From Cladopsammia gracilis (Eukaryota > Cnidaria > Anthozoa > Scleractinia > Dendrophylliidae), in contig JAJGOT010000010.1 of the NCBI GenBank assembly GCA_022457155.1, forward strand, positions 3,212,001 through 3,276,000: a stretch of DNA of 64,000 nt, given 5' to 3'. This document shows positions 34,901 to 47,084 of the stretch, in pieces. The position numbers and the translations under genes are program-made. The notes under the pieces were generated by a model. The model made no database searches. It was given only the letters and a program-made list of their open reading frames with translations, and was not told the DNA's origin. Each line of letters begins with the position of its first letter. The stretch's first letter is position 1.

Positions 34901-37581
34901 CTTTCTGCATAACATTATGCCACAATACAATAATATTGTGTCAGCACTAAATTTATCTTTTGCAGTTGACAAAGAAATTTGCCTCCATAATATTATTTTG
35001 GTAATCAACATGGCTAGTAACTAAGGGAATTTCACTAGCCAAAATTGAAAATCCAGTGGTATTTGGCAAGTTGACCATTGCCAAGGTCGAGCCCTGTAAC
35101 AAGATTTCAACCCTTTCACTCCCAGAGTCAATTTTGGAAACATGTAATGTAGTTCTAACTTTTGAGTCTGTTGATGAAATCCTATGGTGTAACCATTCAA
35201 ATGAAACCTCTTTGGCAGTACTTTTGCATGGTGCCATTTGTTTTTCAATATTTTAGAAAATGAAATTTGTGATTTTTCTTGAATTTTGATATTTAGCACT
35301 CTTGGGAGTTAAAGGGTTAAATATTTTACTGGGACAAGTATGCGAAGCATTGAATGAATTATATTTTAGTTGGACGAAATTTCACCAGCTCGATCGGCTG
35401 TTAACATTGTGCCGCAATATGTAATGGTCAGGGATGGTGTGGAGGGAGGGGAGGGTGGGGAGTTGGACATAGGGGGTGGGGGGGGGGGGGAGAAAACGTC
35501 TAGGAGAGGGTCCAAATTTTCCATATTCGCGAGTTGGCTCATAACAGGCTTTGGTTCAGATCTGTTTATACCAAATGTTAGAAATGTAAGAGAGTCAAGG
35601 AGATTCAAACAAACTAAACTTCATTCAACAGATCAGAATTTGAGAGTGGCAACATATCTGTGGCGCAGATAACAAACAAAGTATCTGTTACAGTTGGTAC
35701 AGGGATTTCTTCTCTGTGTTATGACCTCTATGAAGCAAAAGCAAGTCAGAAGAAAACAGAACTTCAGACAATTCTCTTCAGATTAGCTGACAGAGTCTCT
35801 CAACTCACCCAGCAGTTGAAAGGTATCGAAAATATTTAATTCCTTGAGTGGTAGGATCGCATTCTTGAGCTGTGCATTTGTCTGTTTATGGTTGCATTGT
35901 AAATGAACTCAAACTGTTCAATTTTCCTACAGTGTCATCAGATTCTTTGGAGAGACTAAAGAATCAAAAGGTACAGTCATTTGGTTTATATTTATCTTCT
36001 GTTTCTACATTTTGTACATTTCAATGCAAAACTGATCTTGGTGAAAATGTTTCAGTATAATTTTTGGAAACTGTGATTATTCCTAGCTCTTTTTATTTCT
36101 GTCTATTAAAAATAACAGGATGGAGCTGCAGGTGGATCATCAATCTTTGGTGAGTTTTTGGATGTTTAATAATGTATGAACAGTATGTCACAAGCATGGT
36201 ATGATTAAGAAAACATTTCAGTCTGCATGCACACCAGCCTGATGCCCAGATGTTTTAATTGTGGTCCCATGCTTGTGGCATGCTAAACGCAAGGCCAAGC
36301 ATAAATTATATGGGGCATCTGCTATTTTATTTATGAATCAATATTGGAACCAAGTCTTGTAATTCCTTCTTATCAAACATTATTCTAAGGCCTGACTTGA
36401 AATCAAATTTCTAACGGTATGGTTGACAGTGGAGGTCAAATGCCCCACATTTGCATGGCCTTTACCCCGTAACATTGAAAGGTAGCCATGGCCATTTTAT
36501 TACAGTTTTTCTGGGAACTGACAAACTAAAGAAAAACTTAACATACAGTAAAAGCAATCTCTGAATATTTCATGGGTCTCCTAGTTCCATTTTTTAGTCA
36601 TTCTATGTATTGGAGTCTTAATTTTTTCGCTGAGCTATCTTGCAGTCTTGATCTTTTAAAAGGTTAAGAAGTGTCAGGCTCGCAGACAAAAATGCTGGTC
36701 TCACCATCTCACAAAGTCACTATTCCTATTGAAGTTATTATTACTAATAAGTATTATATTTTGTTTTGAATTGTTCAATAGACATTCCACCAAAGAAGAC
36801 AAGCCAGGCTCCTCCAGTGAAACGAAAACAGGGGCACAGTCTGATCAACCCAGGCAGCAGAAAGTAAGGCTAAAAAATAATTATGTTACACAATGCATCT
36901 CTATTTTTTATTTATCTTTTATCAATACCATTTTTTTAATACCAAGCTTCCAGGTCACTTTAATATATAAATCAAACGTTTAAACCTCTGTCGATAAACC
37001 AGCTTGTTGCTTGGACAAATTATTTTACTTGACAGTAAATGTGGAGTTATTTGATACATCTGTCGCTACATAGGTTGAGGGGTTGGTGTTTATTACAAAT
37101 TTTATGACACTTGGGAGGGGCACTTATTCAAGGGTAGGGGTGTAATTGAGAGAGGGAAATACAGTATTACCGGTATCTTACATTTGGGCTTTATCACTTT
37201 TGAATGAATGTCTTCCTTGGAATAATAGCCCCCTTAAAGCTATGAAATCTGCTGAAAACTTCCTCCCCTTAAAAAGCGGTTGGAAACTGTTTGAATTAAG
37301 AGGAGATCAGGCCAAAACTCCAATTTCAGTACCAAATACAATGTATTACCCAATGTTGAAGCTGGTTTATTGAGCCTGAAAAGACAAAACACTTACTAGT
37401 AAATACTGTGAGGAAATGTGATAATTTTAAATAGTGAAATAGTGGAATGTAAATGGAATATTTAAAACCCTTTAGTTGGTTTTAACTGGATATTTTCAAC
37501 AGAAGGCAAACTGAATTGCTGTCTGTTTTCTTTCTTTCTTTCAACAGATTAAAACCAGCTAAAGGAGTTCAATTTGATTAG
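31933..37581 (+). CDS. PAXX: PAXX, non-homologous end-joining factor of the XRCC4 superfamily, eight exons
   Basis: PAXX stabilises Ku and the ligase IV complex at DNA double-strand breaks in the nucleus. Exons are 31933-32081, 33233-33293, 34447-34496, 35632-35822, 35933-35970, 36119-36149, 36782-36863 and 37548-37581. Phases agree throughout and give 211 aa (human 204). The N-terminal head has beta-strand patterns (HCTVCCGPVKFLVWT, VDVWHLRLDKEQL). A helical stalk follows (SSLCYDLYEAKASQKK...LADRVSQLTQQLK). The C terminus reads GHSLINPGSRK then KPAKGVQFD, matching the conserved SLINPG and GV-x-F Ku-binding tail, including the Val and Phe needed for Ku70 contact in human PAXX. The head is diverged, so identification rests on the tail, length and domain order. 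Introns 1 and 2 hold large MITEs (32570-33010, 33493-34418), and the upstream flank of exon 4 is repeat-derived. Confidence 0.87.
32570..33010. mobile_element. MITE in PAXX intron 1
   Basis: CAGTTGAACCCC at the left end and GGGGTTTGACTG at the right end are inverted. Internal GGTGTCC(T/A)TTATTAA blocks occur repeatedly, some inverted. Noncoding. Confidence 0.55.
33493..34418. mobile_element. 926-bp inverted-repeat element in PAXX intron 2
   Basis: TGCAGGGTTCTTGTTAAG (33493-33510) is perfectly inverted at 34401-34418. A related element with AGGGTTCTCCTTA ends sits around 50305-50795. The element includes a GC-rich GGCGCTGCCCCTGGACCCC segment and no coding sequence. Confidence 0.65.
35106..35320. 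mobile_element. Single-unit copy of the TTAACCCTTTCACTCCC MITE
   Basis: Ends AACCCTTTCACTCCCAGAGT and GGGAGTTAAAGGGTTAA enclose one internal unit (TTCTAACTTTTGAGTCTGTT ... GTACTTTTGCATGGTGCC). It lies in PAXX intron 3 and is the reference for the unexpanded form. Confidence 0.75.
35330..35560. repeat. Dispersed repeat upstream of PAXX exon 4
   Basis: AAGCATTGAA..., TGTAATGGTCAG and GAGTTGGCTCATA are shared in order with 50995-51540, and the last block also with 4858-4885. It contains a G-rich tract at 35471-35490. Confidence 0.5.
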
Positions 37582-39328
37582 CTCTGCAATAGACTCAATT
37601 GATCAAGTTAAAATTTGTTTTTGGATTTTGAATTTGAAGTCCAAGCTTGCAGAATATGTTACATCCCTCTTCATTCACATACTAATAGTCTAAGAATTCT
37701 GGATGCTAAGTTTATACTGTTTCAATTGGTTAACTGTTTTATTTGTTAAGTAATGATCCGCATAAGAAGGAAAGTGCTAATGGCAATTCACGATGGAATG
37801 TCAACTTTTTTCATTGTTACAACTAGTGATCTCATTGGCCTAGACTCAAAGACCGCTAAAAAGTTAAGGTTTGTCTGATTTTTTAGAGGTTTCAAGTAAT
37901 AAGAGATCCAATCACACAACATACAATTTTTAAAAGAAATTGTATTTGAGGAAGTTTATCAAAGAAGCAAAATTATTAGCTGTTGTCTTCTGCTATTCTG
38001 ATTGGTTAAGCACGAACATTTCCTAAAATTTATTTGATGCAAATGGATTTTCTTTATTTTTATACTGAAATATAATTATGTACCAACAGCCCCTACTCTA
38101 TTCTTGAACTCAAAGAAATTCTATGTGAGAAAGAGCCAATGCCGCAGAACAATGAAGTTTACTGTAGTTCTTATGTGGAGCATTACTTACATTGTAATTA
38201 GTCCAGTTTGTTTACCGTGTACTTGTTTTTTGTTTGTGTGTAAGCAAATGTATGTTAAGGACCATAGTAAATTGTAACAAATCTCATAGGATGACTTGTG
38301 CAATAATCCTACACAAACATTTCAACTCACTCAATTCTAAGCTAGTAGATTGATCATCATATCTTGTTGAAAGTTGTACTAAAAATGTTTTTGACAATTA
38401 TTATAAAAGTGCTTTCCATATTTAACTGCGGTATTAATAATTATATCATTTTGATTACTTTTACATGTATTGTGACTTCTTTGTCTTACTTCATTAAAAA
38501 ATATTATTATTTTACTTATTTTAACATTGTTGACATCACTGACGGTAACCAGAAGCTGATTGTTTCCCTTTTCCCTGAGGCTTCTGGGTAACTTTTTCAT
38601 CAACTGTTACATTTCTGTATACAGGCACAACAAAAGTGGCACATGGCAAACAGACCTTAGTGAACTTTTGCATTGAAACACTTATTGCACACATACAAGT
38701 GACACCCCTCACAGCTGTTACAGGTTCAACTGAGAACACTATGACTGTTCTCATGTCATGGCATCAACCCACCGACTAGTCTCCTATGCAGCTGTTATTT
38801 GTGTTGTCAGGAATCACTCCGCTTCCAGTGGGGAAGAGCGTTGCATGGTGACACAAATACTTGCTGCATAGGAGACTACCCATAACATCAAAAGAAGAGT
38901 TTTCATATTCATGATAGGAAGGGTAGCCATGCCATAAAAAAGAAAAAATAAATTTTGGCTGCTGTTTGTGACATATGGGACCTCTGGTAAAAACTAAAAA
39001 AAAATATTAGTGGAATGTGTCATTTAAAAATTATTACTATTCGAGGACATGCATCTGAATGGACAGTTTGCCATCTCTCCAGTGGCCATTCTCAAAATGT
39101 TTTTGTGGGGTGGGGATGGGGGCACTGATTTAGAGAGGTGGTCATTATGGGAAGGCTTCAATGAGAGGATTTCAGCAGATGGAAAAGCTGTTGGGAAAAT
39201 AAACCACAGTCATGTCATTGTCTAGAGGTGGTCATTGAAGGGGAGGTGCAGACCATTAGTAGAGGTTCAATTGTATTATTTTTAGTAGTCTTGTGCTCAA
39301 CAAGGAAGTATCATTAATCTTTCATTAG
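37582..39328. other. Intergenic region, possibly holding the missing first exon of the zinc-finger gene
   Basis: No start exon compatible with the frame entering at 39329 could be chosen with confidence. A hairpin-type MITE at about 38771-38880 (AGTCTCCTATGCAGC inverted) is evident, and a half-copy of it recurs near 59865-59910. A Cys-rich short frame at about 38640-38712 (minus) is noted among rejected items. Confidence 0.4.
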
Positions 39329-42300
39329 GGAAGCTGAAGTGGCAGTTGTGGATGGCAACAACACAGAGCACAATGTGCACATCTCAGTGTTGGCCAGCGA
39401 CCAAACCCTGGACATTTACAAATGCACAGACCCTGGCTGTGAGCATTTCTGTACCAAGACTAACAAGAGGTACCACTGTCCACTGTGCAACAACAAACCG
39501 CAGAAACCAGGCCGCATGAGGAGGCACTTTGAAAAGATGCATTCAAGCAAGCAGATCGTGCAGCATGAAGGTGAGAAACTAAATAACTCTATTAGTCAGC
39601 TAAAAAATTTAAGGTGGCTCTAAACCCCTTCCCAAGAATTTTTTTTAAACTTTGCAAAAAGGTGGAACTTGACATGCTTATTACAATTTGTTAATAAAAA
39701 ATGGGGGTCAACAAGCTCATGTTTTAGTTACAAGCACTTAAAGCTAAAATTATACTGTTACCATGGTAACCTCTCACGTTTTACTTGCCCAGACAAGAAT
39801 TTATAAATTGTTCTTTCAGCTTAATTTGTGAGCAGCTTGTCCATATCCTTTCCCATTGGGCAAGTGAGTGGGAACAGTTACACATGCCCAACACAAAAAT
39901 CTTCTTGTCCCGGATGACCAGACGGGACTTTTTTCGAACCCGGTAACCTGTTACGTCATAACAATGACCATAACTCTTTCAACAATGACTGGACATTTGT
40001 TTGATACCATTATTATAGCATTAACTAATAAAGAGTGATCCATCAAAGGGTAAGTACTGAAAATTACTAGAAACTGTTGTAACCCACCTAAAATGTAAGA
40101 AGTGGGACAACAAGGGGAATGTAATTAAGTAATGGTCCTAGTAAGAAGTAGGCAACCCAACAGCAGGGAATGCAGAAAGGTGTTAATTGTGATATTGTTG
40201 AAACCGTCCACCTCATTGGCTAAAACGTGAAAATCTACCATAACTTAACCAGGTAGTGCATTTATTGCCTACTTCTAACACGCATTGTTACTTAATGTCA
40301 ATTTATCTCTTTTTATTTTTTTTTTGCTAGGTTACCAAATGCTCCGATGCAAGTTAAGGTGCACAAAAGCAAATGGTCGCGTCACTGACAACTCGCACTA
40401 CCACTGTTGTCTATGTGGCAGAGTTCTCGTCAGAAAAGTTCACCTTTACTGTCATCTCCAAGCTCATTCTGTGGGAAGCATGCATGAAATCGATGAGATG
40501 TTAGATGCTAAGGACGACACAGAAGAAGGACCTTTGGAAGATTCTGAAATGGATGATGATGACGAGAATGACACCACTTTAGACACGTCGCAGATCGCAG
40601 GATTAGAAGGCTCACAACCAGATAATGTTGTTGCTTTATCTGATGGAACCCAGGTAACTTTGTTTTATTAGTAATCTCTCTTCCCAAAATGGAATGGATG
40701 GCTCTTCAGAAATCAAGGTAAAGGAACCACTCCCTAATGTCTATCAGCTGCTACAAACAACCCAATCCAAATTACTCAGTCATGGTTCCACACTGACACA
40801 CATACAAACACTACACATTTAATCTCTCTTAAGTAAACAGTACACCTCCAATAAACAAACACCTCACCTTAGCGGACACTTGACTGTTTTCTCAATGGTG
40901 TCAACTTACGGGAGGTTCCACCTTAACTTCTGAAACATTGTGATCACCCAACTTAACCCTTACACTCCCAGAGTCAATTATGGAGACATGTAGTGTAGTT
41001 CTAACTTTCGAGTCTGCCAACAAAATCCTATGGTGTGACCATTCAAATGAAACCTCTTCAGCAGTACTTTTGCATGGTACCATTTGTTCTAACTATTGAG
41101 TCTGTGGACGAAATCCTATGATGTGACCATTTAAATGAAACCTCTTCAGCAGTACTTTTGCATGGTACCATTTGTTCTAACTTTTGAGTCTGTTGTTGAA
41201 ATCCTATGGTGTGACCATTCAAATGAAACCTCTTCAGTAGTACTTTTGCATGGTACCATTTTTTCTAACTTTTGAGTCTGTGGATGAAATCCTATGGTGT
41301 GACCATTCAAATGAAACCTCTTCAGTAGTACTTTTGCATGTACCATTTGTTTTCCAATATTTTACAAAATGAAATTTGGGATTTTTCTTAAATTTTGATA
41401 TCTGGCACTCTTGAGTGTTTAAGGTTTAACTTCTGAAACATTGTGATCACCCACCTTAAACCTCCCTAATATGGACACCAAAGGGACAGACCCAAGTGAG
41501 GATCCTATGAATTTAGGTGTCTTTGGAACCAAAAGAACTGTCCATAATCAGTGGCAGATCCAGGGGAGGGTCCAGGGCCAGGTTGTTCAAAGCAGGGTTA
41601 AGCTATCCCAGGGTTAGCATCATTTTGATTCCAGTTAAATAATAAATCAATGGAGATTTTTCCAAAGTATTTTTGCCCCTTAGTTTCATTTGTGACTTGT
41701 CTTTGCATGTACCTTATAGATTAGCTTTTGAAAACACTTCTAACAAGAGAAATTAAATCCTCGGTTAAGTTTTAATCCTGGGTTAGCGTAAACCGGCTTT
41801 CAAACAACCGGGCCCAGGGGTCCAGACCCCCCCCCCCACCCCTCATCAGACCTGTGGTTTTGTTTTTTACTGCTTGTTTGACACAGAAATTCTTGCATTG
41901 ACAGGATCGTATATCACTATTCAACTCATTGTTTTTTTTTCAATGAAATGTGCGTTGCATTTTGCCACTAAACTAAACTGCGACTGGGGGGGAGTGTTTT
42001 AGAAATCAAAGTTTGGACCCCCCAATCAAAACCCGTGGGTCCGCCTCTGATAATAGGGAGCTTAAGCAACCACGACGGCGACGACAGCAAGAACAGCACA
42101 AAACAATAGGTTTAATGAGCGAAAACAATGCCTCCGCACGTGCGTTTTACATTTTGGTCCATTTCTTTGCCATTCCCTGCAAAACAACGACGTCAAATAA
42201 TCAAATTATAGGTTTTGTTTTGAACGCGAACACATGGCAGTTAATTTTCCTTTCTCCATTTAAACTGGAAAGCCTTCCCTTCAAATTCAGCTACTGGACA

Positions 42301-45300
42301 ATCAAGACACATGAGACAAACTAAACAAATTGGAACAACTGCAAAGTAGTTTAAAAAAGTGCAAATCCTTTATTCAAGTGACGTTTTCCATGGCGTTGCC
42401 GTCGTTGTTGCTTAAGTTCCCTAATAGAGAGGTGTCTGTATTATAGAGGTGTCTGTTGGGAGAGGTTTGACCATACGTGTACCTTTTTTTCAATGCAATA
42501 AGTTTTTATTTCTTAATATTTATTTACTATTATTTGATCCTTTTTCAGGTTGTGTTTGTACAGTCTATTCAGGACAATGAGACCCTGACAGTGGTCCCGC
42601 TTGATGAACAAACCAACAGTCTACAGCTCACACAGCCTGGAGATCAACCCGAGGGTTCAACTGTAGTCTCCACAGCTGCTGATTTAAGTGCAGGTCTTCA
42701 GGTTCTGACATCTGTATCTTCAAGTCTTGATGCTGTGCAGCAGCAGTTGCCGCAGGAGCTAACAGTCAAACAAGTTGAAGCCATGCTGAACCAAGGTTTG
42801 TGCACATCAAGCCATCCATCTTATTCTTTGTTAACCCTTTTAACACTCAATAGTGTAAAAAATCAATATTCAAGAAAAATCTCAAATATCATTTTGTAAA
42901 ATATTGAAAAACCAATGGTACCATACAAAAGTACTGCTGAAGAGGTTTCATTTGAATGGTCACACCATAGGATTTTATCAACAGACTCAAAAGTTAGAAC
43001 AAATGGTACCATACAAAAGTACTGCTGAAGAGGTTTCATTTGAATGGTCACACCATAGGATTTCATCCACAAACTCAAAATTAAAACCATATTACATGTC
43101 TTCATAATTGACACTGGGAGTGAAAGGGTTTCCCTTTTAGTCTGCAAAATCAAAATGCGAATTCTCCTTTCTTATTCCATATACCTGTACCTATTTTATT
43201 ATTATAGCAGTAGTGAGGAGAATTGAAGTTGTTCAAATATGTTGAGAATTCATCTTGGGTGATCAAATCCTTAATTCTCATGACCCCTCTGATTGATTAA
43301 GCATTAAAATTACAAGGAGAAATTTGATGCTGATCACTATTGGGGCTTAAAGTTTAGGGTTTTTAACCAATGCATTATTTATTTTTTAAATATATTTATA
43401 AATGAAGGGCTTGGCGAAAAAATATGAGAAAAAATGCTCTTCCACATGGTTTGCATTTAGTGCAGATTTTGTGTACATGTATTTAACATTGCTCTGATTT
43501 ACATGTAATTTTTTGCCTGAATGCTAAATTTCGTAGGTTTTTCTAGCCATGGCAAATCAGCAATACAAAACCAATGGTGAAATTTTTTAGGAAATTAGTC
43601 TCTTGGCAACAAAATAAACACTGATGCTCTATACTTTTAGGTGAGGAAAATACTCAACATACTACAATAACAAGTGAAGCCTCTCAGAGTAATCTTCAAA
43701 ATCTTAATGAGGAGGAGGAAACAGGCTTGGAAACTTACACAACACCACAGCCATCTGACATTGATATGGAAGGTGACATGGAGAATACAGAGACCAGCAT
43801 CAATGCTAAACAGGTTCAAGATGAAGCGATGGATTACGAACCATGCCTTCAAGTGGCTGATCTCCCAATGTCTGCTGCCGACAACATAACTGATGCGAAC
43901 ATAACAGATGTATCAGGCATCGAACAAGGTAACCTTCAACTTGCACAAGTCACAGAAGCTTCTCAAGTCCTTACGAGTGAGGCTGCAGAGTTGAGTGCGA
44001 CAACCACAACGGCATTAGTGACATCAGCTCATGATGGCAGAGCACATCTGTCAGGGTCACTAGAGGCACTCACAGAACAAGATTCTTCTAAACTGATTAT
44101 GGTGAATCCAATGAGCAAACCACTGTTTGAGGAAGAGAGTGGCAGCTCACAAAGTGGACAAAAACCTGCGAAATCTGCTCGTCAGGACTCCCTGTTGCTG
44201 CACGAAGCATCAACCGAACCAAAGGAAGATGATCACATCTTTAAGGTTTTGCTGAATAACTTGTCTCCCGCTACAAGTTGTTTTTGCCATCCGTCCGTTC
44301 TTAATGAGAAGAACAATTTGGATGTTCGTAGATGCAGAAACACGTTCTGTGATTGTAGGTTGTACCATTGTCCTCTCTGTACCTGCTTGCCAAACAAACC
44401 TGGAAGAATAAGAGAACACTTTAAAAAGATTCATGCTCAAGACCTTGTCGTCAGATACCAGGGTAAGAAGTCACATAATATCAGTGTTCGCGTTTATACA
44501 CAAATTGTGCGTATATACAGTATGCATAAAACTTTTGTGGGACGCGCAAACACAGGGCCTGTCGCCTCCTTGGGATGCACGGAATTGAGTTTAACTTGAA
44601 TGCAATATAATAGCAGAAGAAAATATGAAGGAAAAATAAGTTATGCAATTGTACAAAAAATCTTACCCTCAAGGCCTTAACTTTAATCTAAGAAAAAAAA
44701 AGTGAGAGATTGAAGACACTCGTTAATAAACTTGAACATTATGAAGGATTCAACATGGCGGCCAAAATAGATCGGTACCAGACTTCGTGTCTCTCTACTG
44801 AGTGAATCTGCTGTTCAGGGGTTACAATGTAAAAGCGTCAGAACATCATTTTTCGCGCCCATTTTTACATGAGATCAATACCAGGAGTAAGACTTGTGTG
44901 ATGTTTATGCATGATTTTTTGCCCCTTCAATAATAAAGGTAAAGGCACTTATACCTGAGGGTACCAACTTGTTTGGTAAGTCTCTTTGGCCTTGTTTGAT
45001 AAGTCTCTTTGGCCTTGTTGGTTGTAGGTTATCAGATGTTACGCTGCAAGCTTGGTTGCTCTCGTCCAAGTGGAACCAAAGTCGTCAACTCACATTATCA
45101 TTGCTGTCTTTGTGGAGTAATCTGCATCCGCAAATCTGGTGTTTATGAGCATATGCGCATTAACCACTCATCTCAACCCATAAAGAAAGACAGCCTTTCC
45201 CAGCTCTCTCAACAACAGAAAGACACCAAGTTTGAAGCAGTGCCCAAACCTGTGGTAGTGCAAGTTCCCACGGTCCAATCAGGAACTGCTGGGCCTGGGA

Positions 45301-45578
45301 CCCAGCAAGTGGTTCAACCCCAGAATCCTGTGATTCAAAGTGTGGTTGGAGGAGTTGCTAATCCACAAACTGTCACAGTGCAGTTGCCGCAGCAAGGATA
45401 CAGCGATGGACAAGGCCAGCAGCAGCTTGTGATACTTATGCCACAGCAGATGAATCAGAGTCAGACTCAGTCTCCAGTGCAAGCCCAGCAACCTATTGTC
45501 ATTGTCATGCCACAGGCAGGTGGGACCCAGATGGCTCAGCCTATTGTGGTACCAGTACCTCAAGCCTCGAATAACTGA
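39329..45578 (+). CDS. Four-finger C2H2 zinc-finger protein with duplicated two-finger module; 5' end not found
   Basis: No named family was recognised. Exons are 39329-39570, 40331-40653, 42549-42795, 43641-44462 and 45028-45578, with consistent phases; 727 aa are visible. The first visible exon begins inside a codon, so an upstream exon is missing. Finger 1 is HCPLC...RRHFEKMH (C-x2-C-x12-H-x4-H), preceded by extra Cys residues; finger 2 is HCCLC...CHLQAH. Both types recur as fingers 3 (HCPLC...REHFKKIH) and 4 (HCCLC...YEHMRINH). In both modules the two fingers are separated by a phase-1 intron in the same Gly codon before YQMLRCKL. Between modules lies an acidic then Gln/Ser/Thr-rich region. 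The C terminus is Gln- and Val-rich (VVVQVPTVQ, QPIVIVMPQ), resembling a glutamine-rich activation domain. A nuclear DNA- or RNA-binding regulator is inferred. Introns are packed with MITEs. Confidence 0.85.
40953..41429. mobile_element. TTAACCC-type MITE with four tandem 88-bp internal units
   Basis: Ends TTAACCCTTACACTCCCAGA and GAGTGTTTAAGGTTTAA bound four units starting at 40998, 41086, 41174 and 41262, all 88 bp apart. The unit is the same segment present once at 35106-35320. The whole is flanked by a direct repeat of about 28 bp, TTAACTTCTGAAACATTGTG... (40923-40950 and 41427-41454). Confidence 0.85.
41549..42050. mobile_element. MITE interrupted by a second MITE
   Basis: Outer ends CAGTGGCAGATCCAGGGG and GTGGGTCCGCCTCTGA are imperfect inverses. 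An inner element at 41576-41814 (GGGCCAGGTTGTTCAAAGCA, inverted at AACAACCGGGCCC) splits it. A C-rich tract follows the inner element. Confidence 0.6.
42054..42423. mobile_element. 370-bp MITE with TA boundary
   Basis: TAGGGAGCTTAAGCAACCACGA at the left is inverted at the right (CGTCGTTGTTGCTTAAGTTCCCTA), with TA at both borders, as in Tc1/mariner-type MITEs. It lies directly after the nested pair, so the intron is almost entirely inserted DNA. Confidence 0.65.
42831..43130. mobile_element. TTAACCC-type MITE with two internal 88-bp units, reverse orientation
   Basis: It begins TTAACCCTTTTAACACTC just 35 bp after an exon of the zinc-finger gene and ends GGGAGTGAAAGGGTTT. Two units containing AATGGTACCATACAAAAGTA are 88 bp apart. 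This is the intermediate state between single-unit and four-unit copies. Confidence 0.8.
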
Positions 45579-47084
45579 TTTTGTTTTTAGTAAACCTGGG
45601 CATTTATTGTAATGTTCACTTTATGTTAATATGGAAAATCTTGATATGTACTCCTAAAGGTTGTATATTTGTTGCCCGCACTAACTTTCAACATTCATAA
45701 CTTCTTTGATATGTATTCAAATGCCATCAATCTTTGTGACGTTTCCTAAAATTTATCTGGCATTCATATGACAATTTATTGATCACGCGACTTGATGTTT
45801 CCATGGCAACAAGATTTTGACAGCCATGTTTAGCATTTCTTTATTGGTTTTGATTAATTTTGAGTCAATTTGGACAGTTTTTAAGAGGTTTCAAAATTTT
45901 CAGAAATCCAAGATGGGGGCCATATAACTAATTACCTAATAACTACGTCATATGATGTCATCGTTCCATTGTGCGGACTGTAAAGGAGACAGTTTTGGAC
46001 ACACTACGTACCCTCTAGATTTCATTGTCATAGCCTTAATGTTCTTGAAGTTACAAGGGGGGGGGGGGGGGGGGGTGGGGGCACAATTTCTCCCACGCTC
46101 AAGTATTCCAAAAAAGCCCAGGCTGAATAGGGTTAAAGTGACATGATCTAGGGGAGGGCCGCTCTTATTCACCCCCCCCCCCCCCCCCCACAATGAAGTC
46201 TTGATCCACCACTACAGTTACGTGTGGCATGAAATTTTCGCAGGATTTAATGTTCGTGAATTTCGTAGGCTTTCCAACAGTATCAATCAAAGGAAGGTCA
46301 TCAACATTTTTTTAAAATTCTGACTGGATTTTACCAGAAAAGAAAAGGTAACAATTTGAAAACAACCAAATTCAAAGTCAGTAACAGTTTTAAAGAGAAG
46401 ATTTGATTCAACATGATAAAGAACTGGTGCTGCAGTAGCAACTTTATGATCCGCCTACCATTCATGCATCACTGAGGTTACAAATTATCACTTGCAGCAA
46501 AATTCAAGTTTTATTTTAAAAATATGGTTTCTGAAAATGGTGGCTTGTCGTTCTGTTGAAACTGGCTTGGAAATAACTTTGATTAAGTTTTACCTTTTCT
46601 TAGCTGGTACAACCGATCTTTTAGCTGTTTGCTTGAAATCCTGTTAGAATCCAACATAATTAACTGCTTTTCTTTGATTCACGTCTACTAAAATTAAATT
46701 TTATCCGCCTCTTTTTAAGGCAGAGGGACGCATGTTATTGGTAACCACTGCAATCCAGAAACTCCGTAACATAGGCAGTTTCTGTGCTCCCTACGGTGCC
46801 CTTATTAATGGGGTGCAACTGTACTGTAGAAATTAATTTGTTGCAAATTAAACTACAAGTGCACTGTTAAGTTTATTTTATTTGCCATGTTTCTATTGTA
46901 ATAAAATTTGAAGATTTGTTGATTTTCTACTAAATTGTAAATATATAAACTTATATAATATTATATTAATTAGCTGACATTGTTATTATTCATAATAACA
47001 TTTAATATTTTAAGAAATTTAATGTATTAATTTAAGCTTATGTCAAACAAACGTATTACAGTAATACGGGGGTAATTCTAATTT
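45579..47084. other. Zinc-finger gene 3' region
   Basis: AT-rich, noncoding. AATAAA at about 46910 is one candidate polyadenylation signal. A repeat with a run of about 19 G (46057-46075) and a run of 18 C (46172-46189) lies within it. Confidence 0.35.

Noticed and set aside
38640..38712. Short Cys-rich frame on the minus strand (CNSCEGCHLYVCNKCF) resembling the C-terminal cysteine cluster of piggyBac-type transposases
   Set aside because: Only about 22 codons between stops, with no catalytic part nearby. Too short to call; the opposite strand also has an exon-like open stretch with splice-like borders that fits no neighbouring gene's phase.
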